A stretch of DNA of 64,000 nucleotides, from NCBI RefSeq assembly GCF_008692845.1, contig NZ_VXJW01000001.1, positions 62,001 to 126,000 on the forward strand. Direction: 5' to 3'. The notes under the pieces were generated by a model. It ran no database searches and was not told where the DNA came from. It was given only the letters and a program-made list of their open reading frames with translations. Positions 21,719-33,500 of this stretch are shown here, one piece after another (position 1 is the first letter of the stretch; each line of letters starts with the position of its first letter). Origin of the DNA: Salmonella enterica subsp. arizonae. GTDB taxonomy: Bacteria; Pseudomonadota; Gammaproteobacteria; Enterobacterales; Enterobacteriaceae. Both the position numbers and the translations under genes were made by a program.

Positions 21719-22059
21719 CTGAAAATCCTTGCATGTTATTGGGGTAAGTTCAGGACGTATAACGCTGAACCTTTTTATTCTTTGCCAAATAATGCGCATA
21801 AAAATGCAAATGAGAAATATACGCATTTGCATTAAATATGTAAAACGGTATAAACCGTGCAACCAAAAATATTTTTTAAGCGTATAAAGGCGTCATGGCA
21901 GGGGGATATGGCGGTAAGTCCAGCATGTCGTCATTTTTCGCTTAATAAATCGTGGGTTAAAGTTGAAAGAGCGTCGGTAACTCGCTCATACTCTATACTC
22001 GCAGTATGGCTCGGCGTAGCATGTGCGCCGCAAGGGCTATTATGAAAAAGGAAAACGTC
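21719..22059. other. fhuE-hinT divergent intergenic region
   Basis: 341 bases. Apart from the Fur-like palindrome I see the likely hinT promoter around 21985-22010, where TACTCGCAGTATGG sits, and no further structure or small ORF with coding character. Confidence 0.4.
21803..21833. promoter_or_regulatory. Palindrome upstream of fhuE, candidate Fur operator
   Basis: AATGCAAATG (21803-21812) and CATTTGCATT (21824-21833) are perfect 10-base arms around 11 bases, 85 bases upstream of the fhuE start. fhuE is Fur-repressed in E. coli, and the arms resemble degenerate Fur hexamers. A Fur role is likely but not proven. Confidence 0.55.
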
Positions 22060-22419
22060 GTGGCAGAAGAAACTATATTCAGCAAAATCATCCGTCGTGA
22101 AATCCCTTCGGATATCGTTTATCAGGACGAGCTGGTCACCGCCTTTCGCGATATTTCACCGCAGGCGCCGACGCATATCTTGATTATTCCTAATATCCTG
22201 ATCCCAACCGTCAATGACGTGACGGCGGAACATGAACAGGCGTTAGGTCGGATGATCACCGTGGCGGCGAAAATCGCCGAACAGGAAGGAATTGCCGAAG
22301 ATGGGTATCGTTTAATCATGAATACCAACCGTCATGGGGGCCAGGAGGTCTATCATATCCATATGCACCTGCTGGGCGGTCGTCCACTTGGCCCGATGCT
22401 TGCGTACAAAGGCTTGTAA
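22060..22419 (+). CDS. hinT: HinT, purine nucleoside phosphoramidase
   Basis: 119 residues. HIT-family enzyme with the His triad in [12 protein letters not shown] near the end; hydrolyses AMP-amidates including lysyl-AMP. The start is GTG at 22060 (MAEETIFSK), preceded by AAAAAGGAAAA; this matches E. coli HinT exactly in length. First gene of the hinT-ycfL-lpoB-thiK-nagZ-ycfP cluster. Confidence 0.96.
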   Translation: MAEETIFSKIIRREIPSDIVYQDELVTAFRDISPQAPTHILIIPNILIPTVNDVTAEHEQALGRMITVAAKIAEQEGIAEDGYRLIMNTNRHGGQEVYHIHMHLLGGRPLGPMLAYKGL

Positions 22420-22421
22420 AT

Positions 22422-22796
22422 ATGACCAGAGGATGCATCGTGGTTTCTCTGGGCTTGTTGCTGCTTACCGGCTGCCGCTCACACCCTGAGATCCCGGTAA
22501 GTGACGAACAGTCGCTGGTGATGGAGTCCACAGTTCTGGCGGCGGGCATCACCGCAGAGCAGCCTGAACTGACGGCGTCTGATATCCAGCCATCTGCTTC
22601 TTCACGCGTCTATAACGAAAGGCAAGAGCCCATTACCGTTCATTATCGGTTTTACTGGTATGACGCACGGGGGCTGGAGATGCATCCGCTGGAAGCGCCG
22701 CGTAGCGTAACCATACCCGCGCGTTCTTCGGTAACGCTATTTGGCAGCGCTAATTATCTGGGAGCGCATAAAGTCAGGCTTTATCTTTATTTGTGA
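22422..22796 (+). CDS. ycfL: YcfL, outer-membrane lipoprotein (DUF1425)
   Basis: 124 residues. Lipobox LLLTGC at residues 13-18 shows it is lipidated on Cys18. The body has the DUF1425 beta pattern (RVYNERQEPITVHYRFYWYD). Function unknown. It begins two bases after the hinT stop and precedes lpoB by 13 bases. Confidence 0.92.
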   Translation: MTRGCIVVSLGLLLLTGCRSHPEIPVSDEQSLVMESTVLAAGITAEQPELTASDIQPSASSRVYNERQEPITVHYRFYWYDARGLEMHPLEAPRSVTIPARSSVTLFGSANYLGAHKVRLYLYL

Positions 22797-22809
22797 GGTG
22801 TGAAATTTG

Positions 22810-23439
22810 ATGACAAAAATGCATCGCTACGCCGCAATCGCTGCGCTGGCGATATTTCTCTCCGGGTGTGTGGCGCAACGCGAACCTGCGCCAGTTGAAG
22901 AGGTAAAACCAGCGCCAGAACAACCAGCGCAGCCTCCTGTTGTGCCGTCTGTACCGACGATCCCCCAGCAACCGGGGCCGATAGAGCATGAAGATCAAGC
23001 TGGTCAGCCAGCGCCTAAGGTGCGCCACTATGACTGGAACGGCGCTATGCAACCGATGGTCAGCAAAATGTTGCAAGCTGATGGCGTGACGGCCGGAAGC
23101 ATATTGCTTGTCGACAGCGTGAATAACCGGACGAATGGGTCGTTAAACACAGGCGAGGCAACCGAAATATTACGCAATGCGCTGGCTAACAACGGTAAAT
23201 TTACGTTGGTTTCCGTACAGCAACTCTCGATGGCAAAACAACAGTTAGGGTTGTCTCCGCAGGATAGTCTGGGTACGCGCAGTAAAGCGATCGGTATCGC
23301 GCGCAATGTCGGGGCGCAGTATGTGCTTTACTCCAGCGCCTCCGGTAATGTTAACGCGCCTGCATTACAGATGCAGTTAATGCTGGTGCAAACTGGCGAG
23401 ATAATCTGGTCAGGTAAAGGTGCGGTCCAGCAACAATAA
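22810..23439 (+). CDS. lpoB: LpoB, lipoprotein activator of PBP1b
   Basis: 209 residues with lipobox FLSGC. A long proline-rich linker (about residues 25-70) spans the periplasm, and the globular domain starts at [14 protein letters not shown]. It stimulates the synthase PBP1b from the outer membrane. Start ATG 22810; a TTG three bases earlier is not needed. The linker differs from E. coli in length, as is usual in this family. Confidence 0.96.
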   Translation: MTKMHRYAAIAALAIFLSGCVAQREPAPVEEVKPAPEQPAQPPVVPSVPTIPQQPGPIEHEDQAGQPAPKVRHYDWNGAMQPMVSKMLQADGVTAGSILLVDSVNNRTNGSLNTGEATEILRNALANNGKFTLVSVQQLSMAKQQLGLSPQDSLGTRSKAIGIARNVGAQYVLYSSASGNVNAPALQMQLMLVQTGEIIWSGKGAVQQQ

Positions 23440-24235
23440 TCCCTTAACGCGCGACGAGATCCTGTCGCGCTATTTTCCGCAGTATCTTCCCGTCGCCGCC
23501 GCAGCGCAGGGGCTAAGCGGCGGGAGCTGCATCATTGCACATGATACTCATCGTATCGTGCTGCGCCGTCATCATGACCCTGACGCTCCGGAATCCCACT
23601 TTTTACGCCATTACCGCGCCTTATCCCGGTTGCCGGTCAGCCTCGCGCCCAGAGCGCTTTTTTATACGCCAGGCTGGATGGCGGTAGAATATCTGCATGG
23701 CGCAGTAAATTCCGCCTTGCCGGACGCCGACGGACTGGCGGCCTTACTGTATCATTTGCATCAGCAGCCGCGTTTTGGCTGGCGTATCGCGCTGTCGCCA
23801 TTGCTGGCGCAGTACTGGGCGTGTTGCGATCCGACGAGGCGAACGCCGTTTTGGTTAGGGCGGCTCAAATATTTGCAAAAAAACGGTGAACCCCGCCCGC
23901 TGCGGCTTGCGCCTTTGCATATGGATGTTCATGGCGACAATATAGTGTTAACGGCAGCCGGGCTGCGACTGATTGACTGGGAATATGCTGGCGACGGCGA
24001 TATCGCGCTGGAGCTGGCGGCGGTATGGGTTGAGGATGAACGACAGCGCCGGCAACTGGCAAACGCTTATGCCGCGCGCGCGCGAATTGATGCCCGGCTG
24101 TTATGGCGGCAGATACGACTCTGGCAACCCTGGGTCATTATGCTGAAAGCAGGGTGGTTCGAATATCGCTGGCGACAAACCGGCGAGCAACAATTTATCA
24201 GGCTGGCCGATGAAACCTGGCGCCAGCTACGTTGA
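23420..24235 (+). CDS. thiK: ThiK, thiamine kinase
   Basis: 271 residues, choline-kinase-like phosphotransferase fold. The catalytic loop is HMDVHGDN and the metal site [11 protein letters not shown]. Phosphorylates thiamine in salvage. The GTG start at 23420 gives [13 protein letters not shown], matching the family, and overlaps lpoB by 20 bases. It is more divergent from the E. coli protein than its neighbours, mainly in the middle. Confidence 0.93.
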   Translation: MRSSNNNPLTRDEILSRYFPQYLPVAAAAQGLSGGSCIIAHDTHRIVLRRHHDPDAPESHFLRHYRALSRLPVSLAPRALFYTPGWMAVEYLHGAVNSALPDADGLAALLYHLHQQPRFGWRIALSPLLAQYWACCDPTRRTPFWLGRLKYLQKNGEPRPLRLAPLHMDVHGDNIVLTAAGLRLIDWEYAGDGDIALELAAVWVEDERQRRQLANAYAARARIDARLLWRQIRLWQPWVIMLKAGWFEYRWRQTGEQQFIRLADETWRQLR

Positions 24236-25279
<1,044 letters not shown>

Positions 25280-25303
25280 CTCGGGTTTTCGTGAGGGTGC
25301 CAG

Positions 25304-25846
25304 ATGATTATTTATTTGCACGGTTTTGATTCAAATAGTCCGGGCAACCATGAGAAAGTGTTGCAATTACAGTTTATCGACCCGGATGTCAGACTGGTAA
25401 GCTACAGTACGCGGCATCCTAAGCATGATATGCAGCATCTGCTGAAAGAAGTGGATAAAATGTTGCAACTGAATGTGGACGATCGCCCTTTAATCTGTGG
25501 AGTGGGGTTGGGCGGTTATTGGGCGGAGAGAATTGGCTTTCTGTGCGATATCCGTCAGGTGGTATTTAACCCGAATTTGTTTCCCTATGAAAACATGGAG
25601 GGGAAAATCGATCGTCCGGAAGAATACGCCGATATCGCCACGAAGTGCGTGACCAACTTTCGCGAAAAAAACCGCGATCGCTGTCTGGTGATCCTCTCTC
25701 GTCATGACGAAGCGCTGGATAGCCAACGCTCAGCGGAAGCGCTTCACCAGTATTATGAAATTGTATGGGATGAGGAACAGACTCACAAATTCAAAAATAT
25801 TTCGCCGCATTTACAACGTATCAAGGCGTTTAAAACGTTGGGATAG
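25304..25846 (+). CDS. ycfP: YcfP, UPF0227 alpha/beta-hydrolase-like protein
   Basis: 180 residues. Esterase-like start [14 protein letters not shown], while the usual nucleophile elbow reads [10 protein letters not shown] without Ser, so a hydrolase activity is doubtful. No function established. Follows nagZ after 24 bases. Confidence 0.92.
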   Translation: MIIYLHGFDSNSPGNHEKVLQLQFIDPDVRLVSYSTRHPKHDMQHLLKEVDKMLQLNVDDRPLICGVGLGGYWAERIGFLCDIRQVVFNPNLFPYENMEGKIDRPEEYADIATKCVTNFREKNRDRCLVILSRHDEALDSQRSAEALHQYYEIVWDEEQTHKFKNISPHLQRIKAFKTLG

Positions 25847-25875
25847 CACCCTGATGGCGTTGTCAATTACGGGAT

Positions 25876-25901
25876 AACCAGCCTTGCGGCTGGTTTTTTT
25901 A
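25876..25901 (+). terminator. Terminator after ycfP
   Basis: AACCAGCC-TTGC-GGCTGGTT followed by TTTTT, 30 bases after the ycfP stop; it closes the hinT-ycfP transcript. Confidence 0.85.
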
Positions 25902-25943
25902 TGCTCAATTCTCCGGGATTGTCTATCTTTTCAGCATGAAAAC

Positions 25944-25957
25944 TTGATGCACATCAA
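25944..25957 (+). promoter_or_regulatory. FNR site in the ndh promoter
   Basis: TTGATGCACATCAA is a perfect FNR palindrome, 137 bases before the ndh start. In E. coli FNR represses ndh in the absence of oxygen from a site in the same place, so the same control is expected here. Confidence 0.85.
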
Positions 25958-26093
25958 TTTTGGTATGACCAATGCACCGTTCATGCTATTCTCATAGTAG
26001 AAGACAACTTTCATTAACGTAACTTGTTGTTAATTAAAGGCTATGATAATAACTTTTAATTAACAATTGGTTAATAAATTTAAGGGGGTCACG

Positions 26094-27398
26094 TTGACTA
26101 CACCATTAAAAAAGATTGTGATTGTCGGCGGCGGCGCTGGCGGACTGGAAATGGCGACGCAGTTAGGCCATAAACTGGGGCGCAAGAAAAAAGCGAAAAT
26201 CACGCTGGTAGACAGAAATCATAGCCATTTGTGGAAACCGTTGCTGCACGAAGTGGCGACGGGCTCTCTGGATGAAGGCGTGGATGCGCTGAGCTATCTG
26301 GCCCATGCGCGTAATCATGGTTTCCAGTTCCAACTTGGATCGGTGATGGATATCAATCGGGAAGCGAAAACCATCACCATTGCCGAGTTGCGTGATGAAA
26401 AGGGCGAGTTGCTGGTTCCGGAGCGCAAAATCGCGTATGACACGCTGGTGATGGCGCTGGGGAGTACCTCTAATGATTTCAACACGCCGGGCGTGAAAGA
26501 GCACTGTATCTTCCTCGATAACCCGCATCAGGCACGCCGGTTCCACCAGGAGATGCTGAACCTGTTCCTCAAATATTCGGCTAATCTGGGCGCTAACGGC
26601 AAGGTCAATATCGCTATCGTCGGCGGCGGCGCTACGGGGGTTGAGCTGTCGGCTGAACTGCATAATGCGGTAAAACAGTTGCATAGCTATGGTTATAAGG
26701 GGCTGACCAACGACGCGCTGAACGTGACCCTGGTTGAGGCTGGCGAGCGTATTTTGCCTGCGCTACCGCCGCGTATCTCCAGCGCTGCGCATAATGAACT
26801 GACTAAACTGGGCGTTCGCGTACTGACGCAAACCATGGTTACCAGCGCCGACGAAGGCGGTCTGCATACCAAAGAAGGCGAGTATATTCAGGCCGATCTG
26901 ATGGTGTGGGCGGCAGGTATCAAAGCGCCAGATTTTATGAGAGAGATTGGCGGCCTGGAAACTAACCGCATTAATCAACTGGTGGTGGAATCGACGCTGC
27001 AAACCACGCGCGATCCCGATATTTTTGCGATTGGCGACTGCGCTTCCTGCGCTCGTCCGGAAGGGGGCTTTGTGCCGCCTCGCGCTCAGGCGGCGCATCA
27101 GATGGCTACCTGCGCGATGAATAACATTCTGGCGCAAATGAATGGCAAGCCGCTGAAAGCCTATCAGTATAAAGACCATGGATCGCTGGTCTCGCTGTCC
27201 AACTTCTCTACGGTTGGCAGCCTGATGGGGAACCTGACCCGCGGCTCAATGATGATTGAAGGACGTATCGCCCGCTTCGTGTATATCTCGCTATACCGTA
27301 TGCACCAGATAGCATTGCATGGATACTTTAAAACCGGGCTGATGATGCTGGTGGGAAGTATTAACCGTGTCATTCGCCCGCGCCTGAAACTGCATTAA
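26094..27398 (+). CDS. ndh: Ndh, NADH:quinone oxidoreductase II
   Basis: 434 residues. Single-subunit, non-proton-pumping NADH dehydrogenase of the inner membrane. Two dinucleotide folds are visible: [14 protein letters not shown] near the N-terminus for FAD and [14 protein letters not shown] for NADH; the AIGDCA motif closes the FAD site. TTG start at 26094 after TAAGGGGGTCACG, giving the family N-terminus MTTPLKKI; an earlier TTG would add nine residues. Confidence 0.96.
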   Translation: MTTPLKKIVIVGGGAGGLEMATQLGHKLGRKKKAKITLVDRNHSHLWKPLLHEVATGSLDEGVDALSYLAHARNHGFQFQLGSVMDINREAKTITIAELRDEKGELLVPERKIAYDTLVMALGSTSNDFNTPGVKEHCIFLDNPHQARRFHQEMLNLFLKYSANLGANGKVNIAIVGGGATGVELSAELHNAVKQLHSYGYKGLTNDALNVTLVEAGERILPALPPRISSAAHNELTKLGVRVLTQTMVTSADEGGLHTKEGEYIQADLMVWAAGIKAPDFMREIGGLETNRINQLVVESTLQTTRDPDIFAIGDCASCARPEGGFVPPRAQAAHQMATCAMNNILAQMNGKPLKAYQYKDHGSLVSLSNFSTVGSLMGNLTRGSMMIEGRIARFVYISLYRMHQIALHGYFKTGLMMLVGSINRVIRPRLKLH

Positions 27399-27409
27399 TT
27401 TCTCTGCGA

Positions 27410-27440
27410 CTCACCGGCTGTTAGCGCCGGTGAGCGTTTC
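27410..27440 (+). terminator. Terminator after ndh
   Basis: CTCACCGGC and GCCGGTGAG form a perfect nine-pair stem around seven bases, then CGTTTCTTC. Confidence 0.7.
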
Positions 27441-27576
27441 TTCGTATCTTTCTTCGGAGTTGTCCGAATCCTTCGACTTTCCCGTTTCATCCCGCACTTT
27501 TCATCCTCATTCCGATTGGCGTTGTTCGCATACTGCTTGCAAAATTGTTACCAATAGCAACGAAGGAGGAACTCCC

Positions 27577-28116
27577 GTGAATAAATCCATGTTGGCGGGT
27601 ATAGGGATTGGCGTAGCGGCGGCGCTGGGTGTGGCGGCGGTAGCCAGTCTCAACGTATTTGATCGTGGTCCGCAATATGCGCAAGTGATATCGGCTAAAC
27701 CGATTAAAGAGACGGTAAAAACGCCGCGTCAGGAGTGCCGTAATGTCACGGTCACGCATCGCAGGCCGGTCCAGGACGAAAATCGTATTGCCGGCTCGGT
27801 GCTTGGCGCAGTAGCAGGCGGCGTAATTGGACATCAATTTGGCGGCGGTCGTGGTAAAGATCTGGCGACGGTCGTCGGAGCGCTGGGCGGCGGTTATGCT
27901 GGCAACCAAATCCAGGGAGCAATGCAGGAAGGTGATACTTACACCACCACGCAGCAGCGCTGTAAAACGGTGTATGACAAATCTGAAAAGATGCTTGGCT
28001 ACGACGTGACGTACAAAATTGGCGATCAGCAGGGCAAAATCCGCATGGATAAAGACCCCGGAACGCAAATTCCTCTCGACGGTAATGGCCAACTGATCCT
28101 GAATAACAAAGCATAA
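27577..28116 (+). CDS. ycfJ: YcfJ, glycine-zipper protein
   Basis: 179 residues. N-terminal hydrophobic segment (about 5-25) and a glycine-zipper 2TM-like region (GSVLGAVAGGVIGHQFGGG, GALGGGYAGN). Function unknown; the family is envelope associated. GTG start at 27577 with GAAGGAGGAA eight bases upstream. A longer reading from 27430 has no ribosome site. Confidence 0.92.
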   Translation: MNKSMLAGIGIGVAAALGVAAVASLNVFDRGPQYAQVISAKPIKETVKTPRQECRNVTVTHRRPVQDENRIAGSVLGAVAGGVIGHQFGGGRGKDLATVVGALGGGYAGNQIQGAMQEGDTYTTTQQRCKTVYDKSEKMLGYDVTYKIGDQQGKIRMDKDPGTQIPLDGNGQLILNNKA

Positions 28117-28139
28117 AAAAGCTGTACTCTGCAAGTTAG

Positions 28140-28172
28140 CCCCTCATTCGCTCAGGCTGAGGGGTTTTTTTT
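28140..28172 (+). terminator. Terminator after ycfJ
   Basis: CCCCTCA and TGAGGGG around 11 bases, followed by eight T; between ycfJ and the converging comR. Confidence 0.85.
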
Positions 28173-28189
28173 ATCCGACACAGCGTCGT

Positions 28190-28825
28190 TCAGGGCTTGA
28201 GCAGTTCAGGCCAGATACGCAGAGTCGTGCGCGCGATTTGCATCAGTTGTTCGAAGGTGGCGCCTTCACGGGCGCTAATCGACATTCCCTGTAAAATACA
28301 GTTTATATATTCCGCAAGCATCTGCGGGTTACAATGCGCCGGAATTTCACCGCGTTCCTGACGCTGGCGCAGAAACTGGATGAGCGTCTGTTCCTGCATG
28401 GCGTGGCGTGATTTTACCGTACGGGCGATATCGCGCGAGGAAGCGGCCAGGGTGGCGGAGGTATTAATCATAAAGCAGCCGGCTGGCGTGTCTGTACTGG
28501 TAAAGCAGGCGGCAATTTCTCTGAAATAATCTTCCAGCGCGGATTCAACGCTTTTCTCGTCGCAAAAGAGTTGGGCCTCATGTTTTAAGGCAAAGCGAGT
28601 GATGTAACGATCCAGGACAGCGCGAAATAATCCTTCTTTGTTAGTAAATTCCGCATAGAGAGTAGGCGCCTTCGCCCCGGTAGCCTCTACGAGATCGGCA
28701 AGCGAAGTTGCTTCATAACCGTGCTGCCAGAAGAGTCTCATGGCCTTGTCAAGCGCGGCTTCCCTGTCGAACACTTTTGGTCGGCCACGGCTTTTCTTCG
28801 CGCAACTCGTGGTATCCGTTGTCAT
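28190..28825 (-). CDS. comR: ComR, TetR-family repressor of bhsA
   Basis: 211 residues. TetR HTH at about residues 22-65 (ALDKAMRLFWQHGYEATSLA then the recognition helix AKAPTLYAEFTNK). In E. coli it is the copper-responsive repressor of the adjacent divergent gene bhsA (comC); the same layout is seen here. Start chosen at 28825 (MTTDTTSC); an ATG at 28897 would add 24 unrelated residues. Confidence 0.93.
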   Translation of the reverse strand: MTTDTTSCAKKSRGRPKVFDREAALDKAMRLFWQHGYEATSLADLVEATGAKAPTLYAEFTNKEGLFRAVLDRYITRFALKHEAQLFCDEKSVESALEDYFREIAACFTSTDTPAGCFMINTSATLAASSRDIARTVKSRHAMQEQTLIQFLRQRQERGEIPAHCNPQMLAEYINCILQGMSISAREGATFEQLMQIARTTLRIWPELLKP

Positions 28826-29063
28826 GATGCCGTTGTACCTGTTTAAAGGGGGAACTTTATTATAAAAACAAACGACGTCTGGCTCCAGAGTATGCATTAG
28901 AAAAATAAAACAATTCTATTTACATGAAAAATAACACATTTGTAAATTATATAATGATCATTATAAAAATGGATTTGTGAGTGACGCCGATCACATTTAT
29001 TATTAAATTATCGATTGTTAATTTAATGTTCCGACACCTGTTCATCTGCTAAAGGTCATGACT

Positions 29064-29321
29064 ATGAAAAACGTAAAAATCCTCATCGCTGCTGTGGTAT
29101 TTAGTTCGCTCTCATTCGCCAGTTTCGCCGCCGTGGAAGTCCAGGCAACGCCGGAAGGCCAACAGAAGTTCGGTACAATTTCCGCGAATGGCGGCACGAA
29201 TCTGGGATCGCTGGAAGATCAGCTAGCGCAGAAAGCGGAAGAGATGGGCGCGAAGTCTTTCCGTATTACCTCTATCACTGGCCCGAATACCCTTCACGGT
29301 ACGGCGGTAATCTACAAGTAA
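29064..29321 (+). CDS. bhsA: BhsA, small outer-envelope stress protein (DUF1471)
   Basis: 85 residues. Signal peptide ends at SFA-AVEV, then the YhcN/DUF1471 fold ending GTAVIYK. Affects copper permeability, biofilm and stress tolerance in E. coli. The ATG at 29064 has AAAGGTC 8 bases upstream; an ATG two codons earlier is possible. The 238-base AT-rich gap to comR should hold the ComR operator. Confidence 0.94.
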   Translation: MKNVKILIAAVVFSSLSFASFAAVEVQATPEGQQKFGTISANGGTNLGSLEDQLAQKAEEMGAKSFRITSITGPNTLHGTAVIYK

Positions 29322-29361
29322 GCATTAACCCTCATTAATGCCGCTGTGATTGCCACAATAA

Positions 29362-29392
29362 AAAGCCTCACGATTGATCGCGAGGCTTTTTT
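29362..29392. terminator. Bidirectional terminator between bhsA and ldtC
   Basis: AAAAGCCTC and GAGGCTTTT around CACGATTGATCGC-type loop with A and T tracts on both sides; serves both converging genes. Confidence 0.85.
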
Positions 29393-29442
29393 GTCGGTCG
29401 GATAAAGGCATTAGTCGCCAACCGGTAATCACCCATTCACAC

Positions 29443-30402
29443 TTACAGCGGTTTCGTCTCCGGGGTACGGGTCACATCCACCGGCATTCCGGAGCGCACT
29501 TCCATGACATGTTCCATCACCGCGGCGTCGGTCTGCGGCGCGTCCTTAAACGTCTGCATAGGGCCATTCAGCACAATCGGCAACACCTGCGGATCGTCAC
29601 CAATATTTTTAGACAGTGGCTGATGGACCTCCACCAGCCGCACGCCGCCTGGCTCAACTGAGGTTTTAATCGGCGTATTAATAATATTCACTTTGGTCCC
29701 CGGCGTGACCTGGCGGAACAACGTCTCTATATCGCCGTCGCGCAGGCGAATACAGCCGGAGCTGACACGCATACCAATGCCAAAATCGGCATTAGTGCCA
29801 TGTAACAGATACACGCCGCCGTAGGCCGCTAAGCGAATCGCGTGATGTCCCATCGGGTTATCGGGGCCAGCAGGCACCACGGCGGGAAGATCGATGCCTT
29901 GCGCTTTGTAGCGGGCGCGAATATTAGCAGTCGGCGTCCAGGTCGGGTTGGCTCGTTTATCTGAGATGGTGGTCACCATCGTTGGCGTCAGGGTATCGCC
30001 GCCCAGTTGACCAATCCCGATAGGGTAGACTGTGACCGTATTTTTCCCCGGTTGGTAATAGTAAAGCCGTAATTCCGCGAGGTTAATGACGATACCTTCA
30101 CGTGGCGCGTCCGGTAGCAGCGTTTGCAGCGGAATCGTCAACACGCTGCCTGCGCGCGGCACGTAAGGGTCAATGCCAGGGTTGGCCTGTAACAGGGCCA
30201 AAAAACCCACGTTATATTTTTTGGCGATCGCCTCCAGCGAACCGCCGTCATCTTCTACGACATGGAATTTATTTTCCCCCACCAGTCGACTGCCGGGAGG
30301 CGGAAGAGGCCACGTATTCGCCTGCGCGGTAAGCGCAAGCATGATGGTTGCGGTAAGCGCAAGCAACGCCCACCAGCGAGAGAGTCGCGTATTTTTGAAC
30401 AT
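29443..30402 (-). CDS. ldtC: LdtC, L,D-transpeptidase (YcfS)
   Basis: 319 residues. Signal peptide ends near AQA-NTW, a LysM-like part follows (DDGGSLEAIAKKYNVGFLAL), and the YkuD domain has the catalytic cysteine in SSGCIRLRDGD and its His in LLHGTNADFG. Attaches Braun lipoprotein to peptidoglycan. Ends next to the bhsA terminator. Confidence 0.95.
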   Translation of the reverse strand: MFKNTRLSRWWALLALTATIMLALTAQANTWPLPPPGSRLVGENKFHVVEDDGGSLEAIAKKYNVGFLALLQANPGIDPYVPRAGSVLTIPLQTLLPDAPREGIVINLAELRLYYYQPGKNTVTVYPIGIGQLGGDTLTPTMVTTISDKRANPTWTPTANIRARYKAQGIDLPAVVPAGPDNPMGHHAIRLAAYGGVYLLHGTNADFGIGMRVSSGCIRLRDGDIETLFRQVTPGTKVNIINTPIKTSVEPGGVRLVEVHQPLSKNIGDDPQVLPIVLNGPMQTFKDAPQTDAAVMEHVMEVRSGMPVDVTRTPETKPL

Positions 30403-30550
30403 TATAATAAGCCCATGATTATTATATGGTTATTTTTATATAAAGCAAGAATAAGAATTATGGCGGGTGGCTGTGTCTGGAATTGCAGGGAAGTGCAAAT
30501 CTTTTGTAAAGATTAGGCCGGGCGCAGAATAACAACCCCCAGCCTGACAC

Positions 30551-33500
30551 TTACGCGATGGCGTTTTCTTCCAGTTGCTGCATAAACTGGCGTACCCAGT
30601 CTATACGCGTTTTCCGTTCGCTTAAATCCTGAATAAACTTGAGGCGCGTCGGGCCATCCAGGCGGAAATGCTGCGGCTGTTTCTGCAGCAGTCCGATAAG
30701 CCATGCAGGGTCAACGTGGTTTTTCTCGGCGAACTCAATCGTTCCGCCTTTCTCGTTACCTTCCAGTTTTCGGATGCCGAGTTTTTGCGCCTGTTGGCGC
30801 AGACGGGCGATATCCAGCAGATTACGCGCCGGATCGGGCAGCAGGCCGAAGCGATCGATTAATTCCACTTTGATCTCTTCCAGTTCGTTTTCGTTCTTCG
30901 CGCTGGCAATACGTTTATAGAACGACAGCCGGGTATTAACATCCGGAATAAAGTCATCTGGCAGTAGCGACGGCATTCGCAGCTCGACCTCCGTTTGCTG
31001 GCTGGTGAGATCTTCCAGCGACGGTTCTCGGCCTGCTTTCAGAGCATCGACGGCGTTTTCCAGCAGTTCCATGTAAAGTGAGAAGCCAATGGTTTCCATT
31101 GAGCCGCTTTGCTCTTCGCCAAGCAGTTCGCCCGCGCCGCGGATTTCCAGATCGTGGGTCGCCAGCGCAAAACCAGCGCCTAAATCCTCCAGCGACGCAA
31201 TCGCCTCCAGCCGTTTTTGCGCATCGGTGGTCATTGCCTTAGGGTGCGGCGTCAACAGCCAGGCGTAGGCCTGGTGGTGCGAGCGCCCTACGCGGCCGCG
31301 TAACTGATGCAACTGCGCAAGGCCGAAATGATCCGCGCGTTCAATGATGATCGTGTTAGCGGTGGGGATGTCGATCCCCGTTTCGATAATGGTCGTACAC
31401 ACTAGTACGTTAAAACGTTGATGGTGGAAATCGTTCATCACCCGTTCCAGCTCACGTTCGCGCATCTGGCCGTGACCAATGGCGATTCGCGCTTCCGGCA
31501 CCAGTTCCGCCAGCCGCTCTGCGGCTTTCTGGATATTTTCAACGTCATTGTACAAATAGTAAACCTGACCGCCGCGCAGAACTTCACGCAGAATTGCTTC
31601 CCGTACAACCAGGCTATCGTACTCGCGAACAAAGGTTTTCACCGCCAGACGGCGGGCAGGGGGCGTGGCGATAATGGAGAGATCGCGCATACCGCTCATC
31701 GCCATATTCAGCGTCCGCGGGATTGGCGTCGCCGTGAGCGTCAGAATATCGACATCGGCGCGCATCGCCTTAATTCGCTCTTTGTGGCGCACGCCGAAAC
31801 GGTGCTCCTCATCGACAATCAGCAGGCCGAGGTCGCGTAGCTTCACGTCGCTTTGTAGCAGTTTATGCGTACCGATCAGAATGTCGATCTTACCCTCGGC
31901 GGCCTCCGCCAGGATTTGCGCCTGCTCTTTGGCGCTGCGAAAGCGGGACAGCATCTCAATGCGTACCGGCCAGTTGGCGAAACGGTCGCGGAAGTTGTCA
32001 TAGTGTTGCTGCGCCAGCAACGTGGTTGGCACCAGTACCGCCACCTGTTTATGGTTTTCCACCGCCAGGAACGCGGCGCGCATCGCCACTTCCGTTTTGC
32101 CGAAGCCAACGTCGCCGCACACCAGCCGGTCCATCGCCAGCGGTTGGCACATATCGCTCAATACGGCGTTAATCGCCTGTGCCTGATCGGGCGTCGTTTC
32201 AAACGGGAAGCTGTCGCAGAATAACTGGTAATGCTCGCGGTCGTGCTTAAAGGCAAATCCCTCTTTTGCCGCCCGTTGCGCATAAATATCCAACAGTTCC
32301 GCCGCCACATCGCGTACTTTTTCCGCCGCTTTTTGCCGGGCGCGCGACCAGGCGTCGCCGCCCAGTTTATGCAGCGGCGCGTTTTCTTCCGCGCCGCCAG
32401 CATAGCGACTAATCAGATGCAATGAGGAGACCGGCACGTACAGTTTGGCGTCATTGGCGTAAGTGAGCATCAGATACTCGCCCTTGATGCCGCCAGCCTC
32501 CAGAGTGGTCATTCCCGCATAGCGTCCGACGCCGTGTTCCAGATGCACTACAGGTTGGCCGACGTGGAGCTCCGCCAGGTTACGAATCAACGTATCCGGG
32601 TTGATCGTGCGGCGGGAATCCTGGCGACGACGCGCGACCCGTTCACCCAAGAGATCGCTTTCGCAAATCAGCGCCAGATTGCGTTGGGTGTCGATAAAGC
32701 CATGTTCCGCGGCGCCAATCATCAGGTAGCGTCCCGCATCCCTGGCGTCGTCCAGACGTAAAATCCGCTTCGGCGCAATTTTTATGCGGGCAAGGAGTTC
32801 CCCCAGCGCTTCGCGGCGTCCTTCGCTTTCCACCGAAAAAATCACCGGGCCGCTGAAAGATTCGAGGAACTTACGCAGCGCGTCCAGCGGCGCTTTCTGC
32901 TGCGCCTGGATAGCCAAATCCGGTAATTTCTGGAAACCGAGATTGGTATTGGCGGCTTTTTCCGGCAGATGGTCGGTTTTAAGCTGGAGGCGAGGCCAGC
33001 GTTTAAGCTCGGAAAAGAGCTCATCCACCCGTAGCCAGAGGGCTTCCGGTGGTAAAAGCGGGCGCATAGGATCGACGCCGCGATTTTCAAATCGCGCCAG
33101 CGTATCGGCCTGAAAGCGTTCGGCGCTGGTTTCCAGCGAGCCGGTATTCACCACCAGAGTATTGGCGGGGAAGTAGCTAAATAATGGCGGTAACGGTTCG
33201 CTGAAAAAGAGCGGTTGCCAGTATTCGATCCCGGCGGGCAGGGTGCCTTTGCTGACCTGCTGATAGATGTGCTCGGCGTCGCGTTTTACCTCAAAGGTAT
33301 CGCGCCACTGGCTACGGAAAAGCTCAATAGCGGCTTTGTCGGTAGGAAATTCGTGCGCGGGCAACAAATTGATGGCCTCGACCTCCTCCAGCGTACGCTG
33401 GGTATCCGCGTCAAACAGACGCAGGCTGTCGATTTCATCATCAAAAAAGTCGAGGCGATAAGGCTGTTCGCTGCCCATCGGAAAGAGATCCAACAGCGCG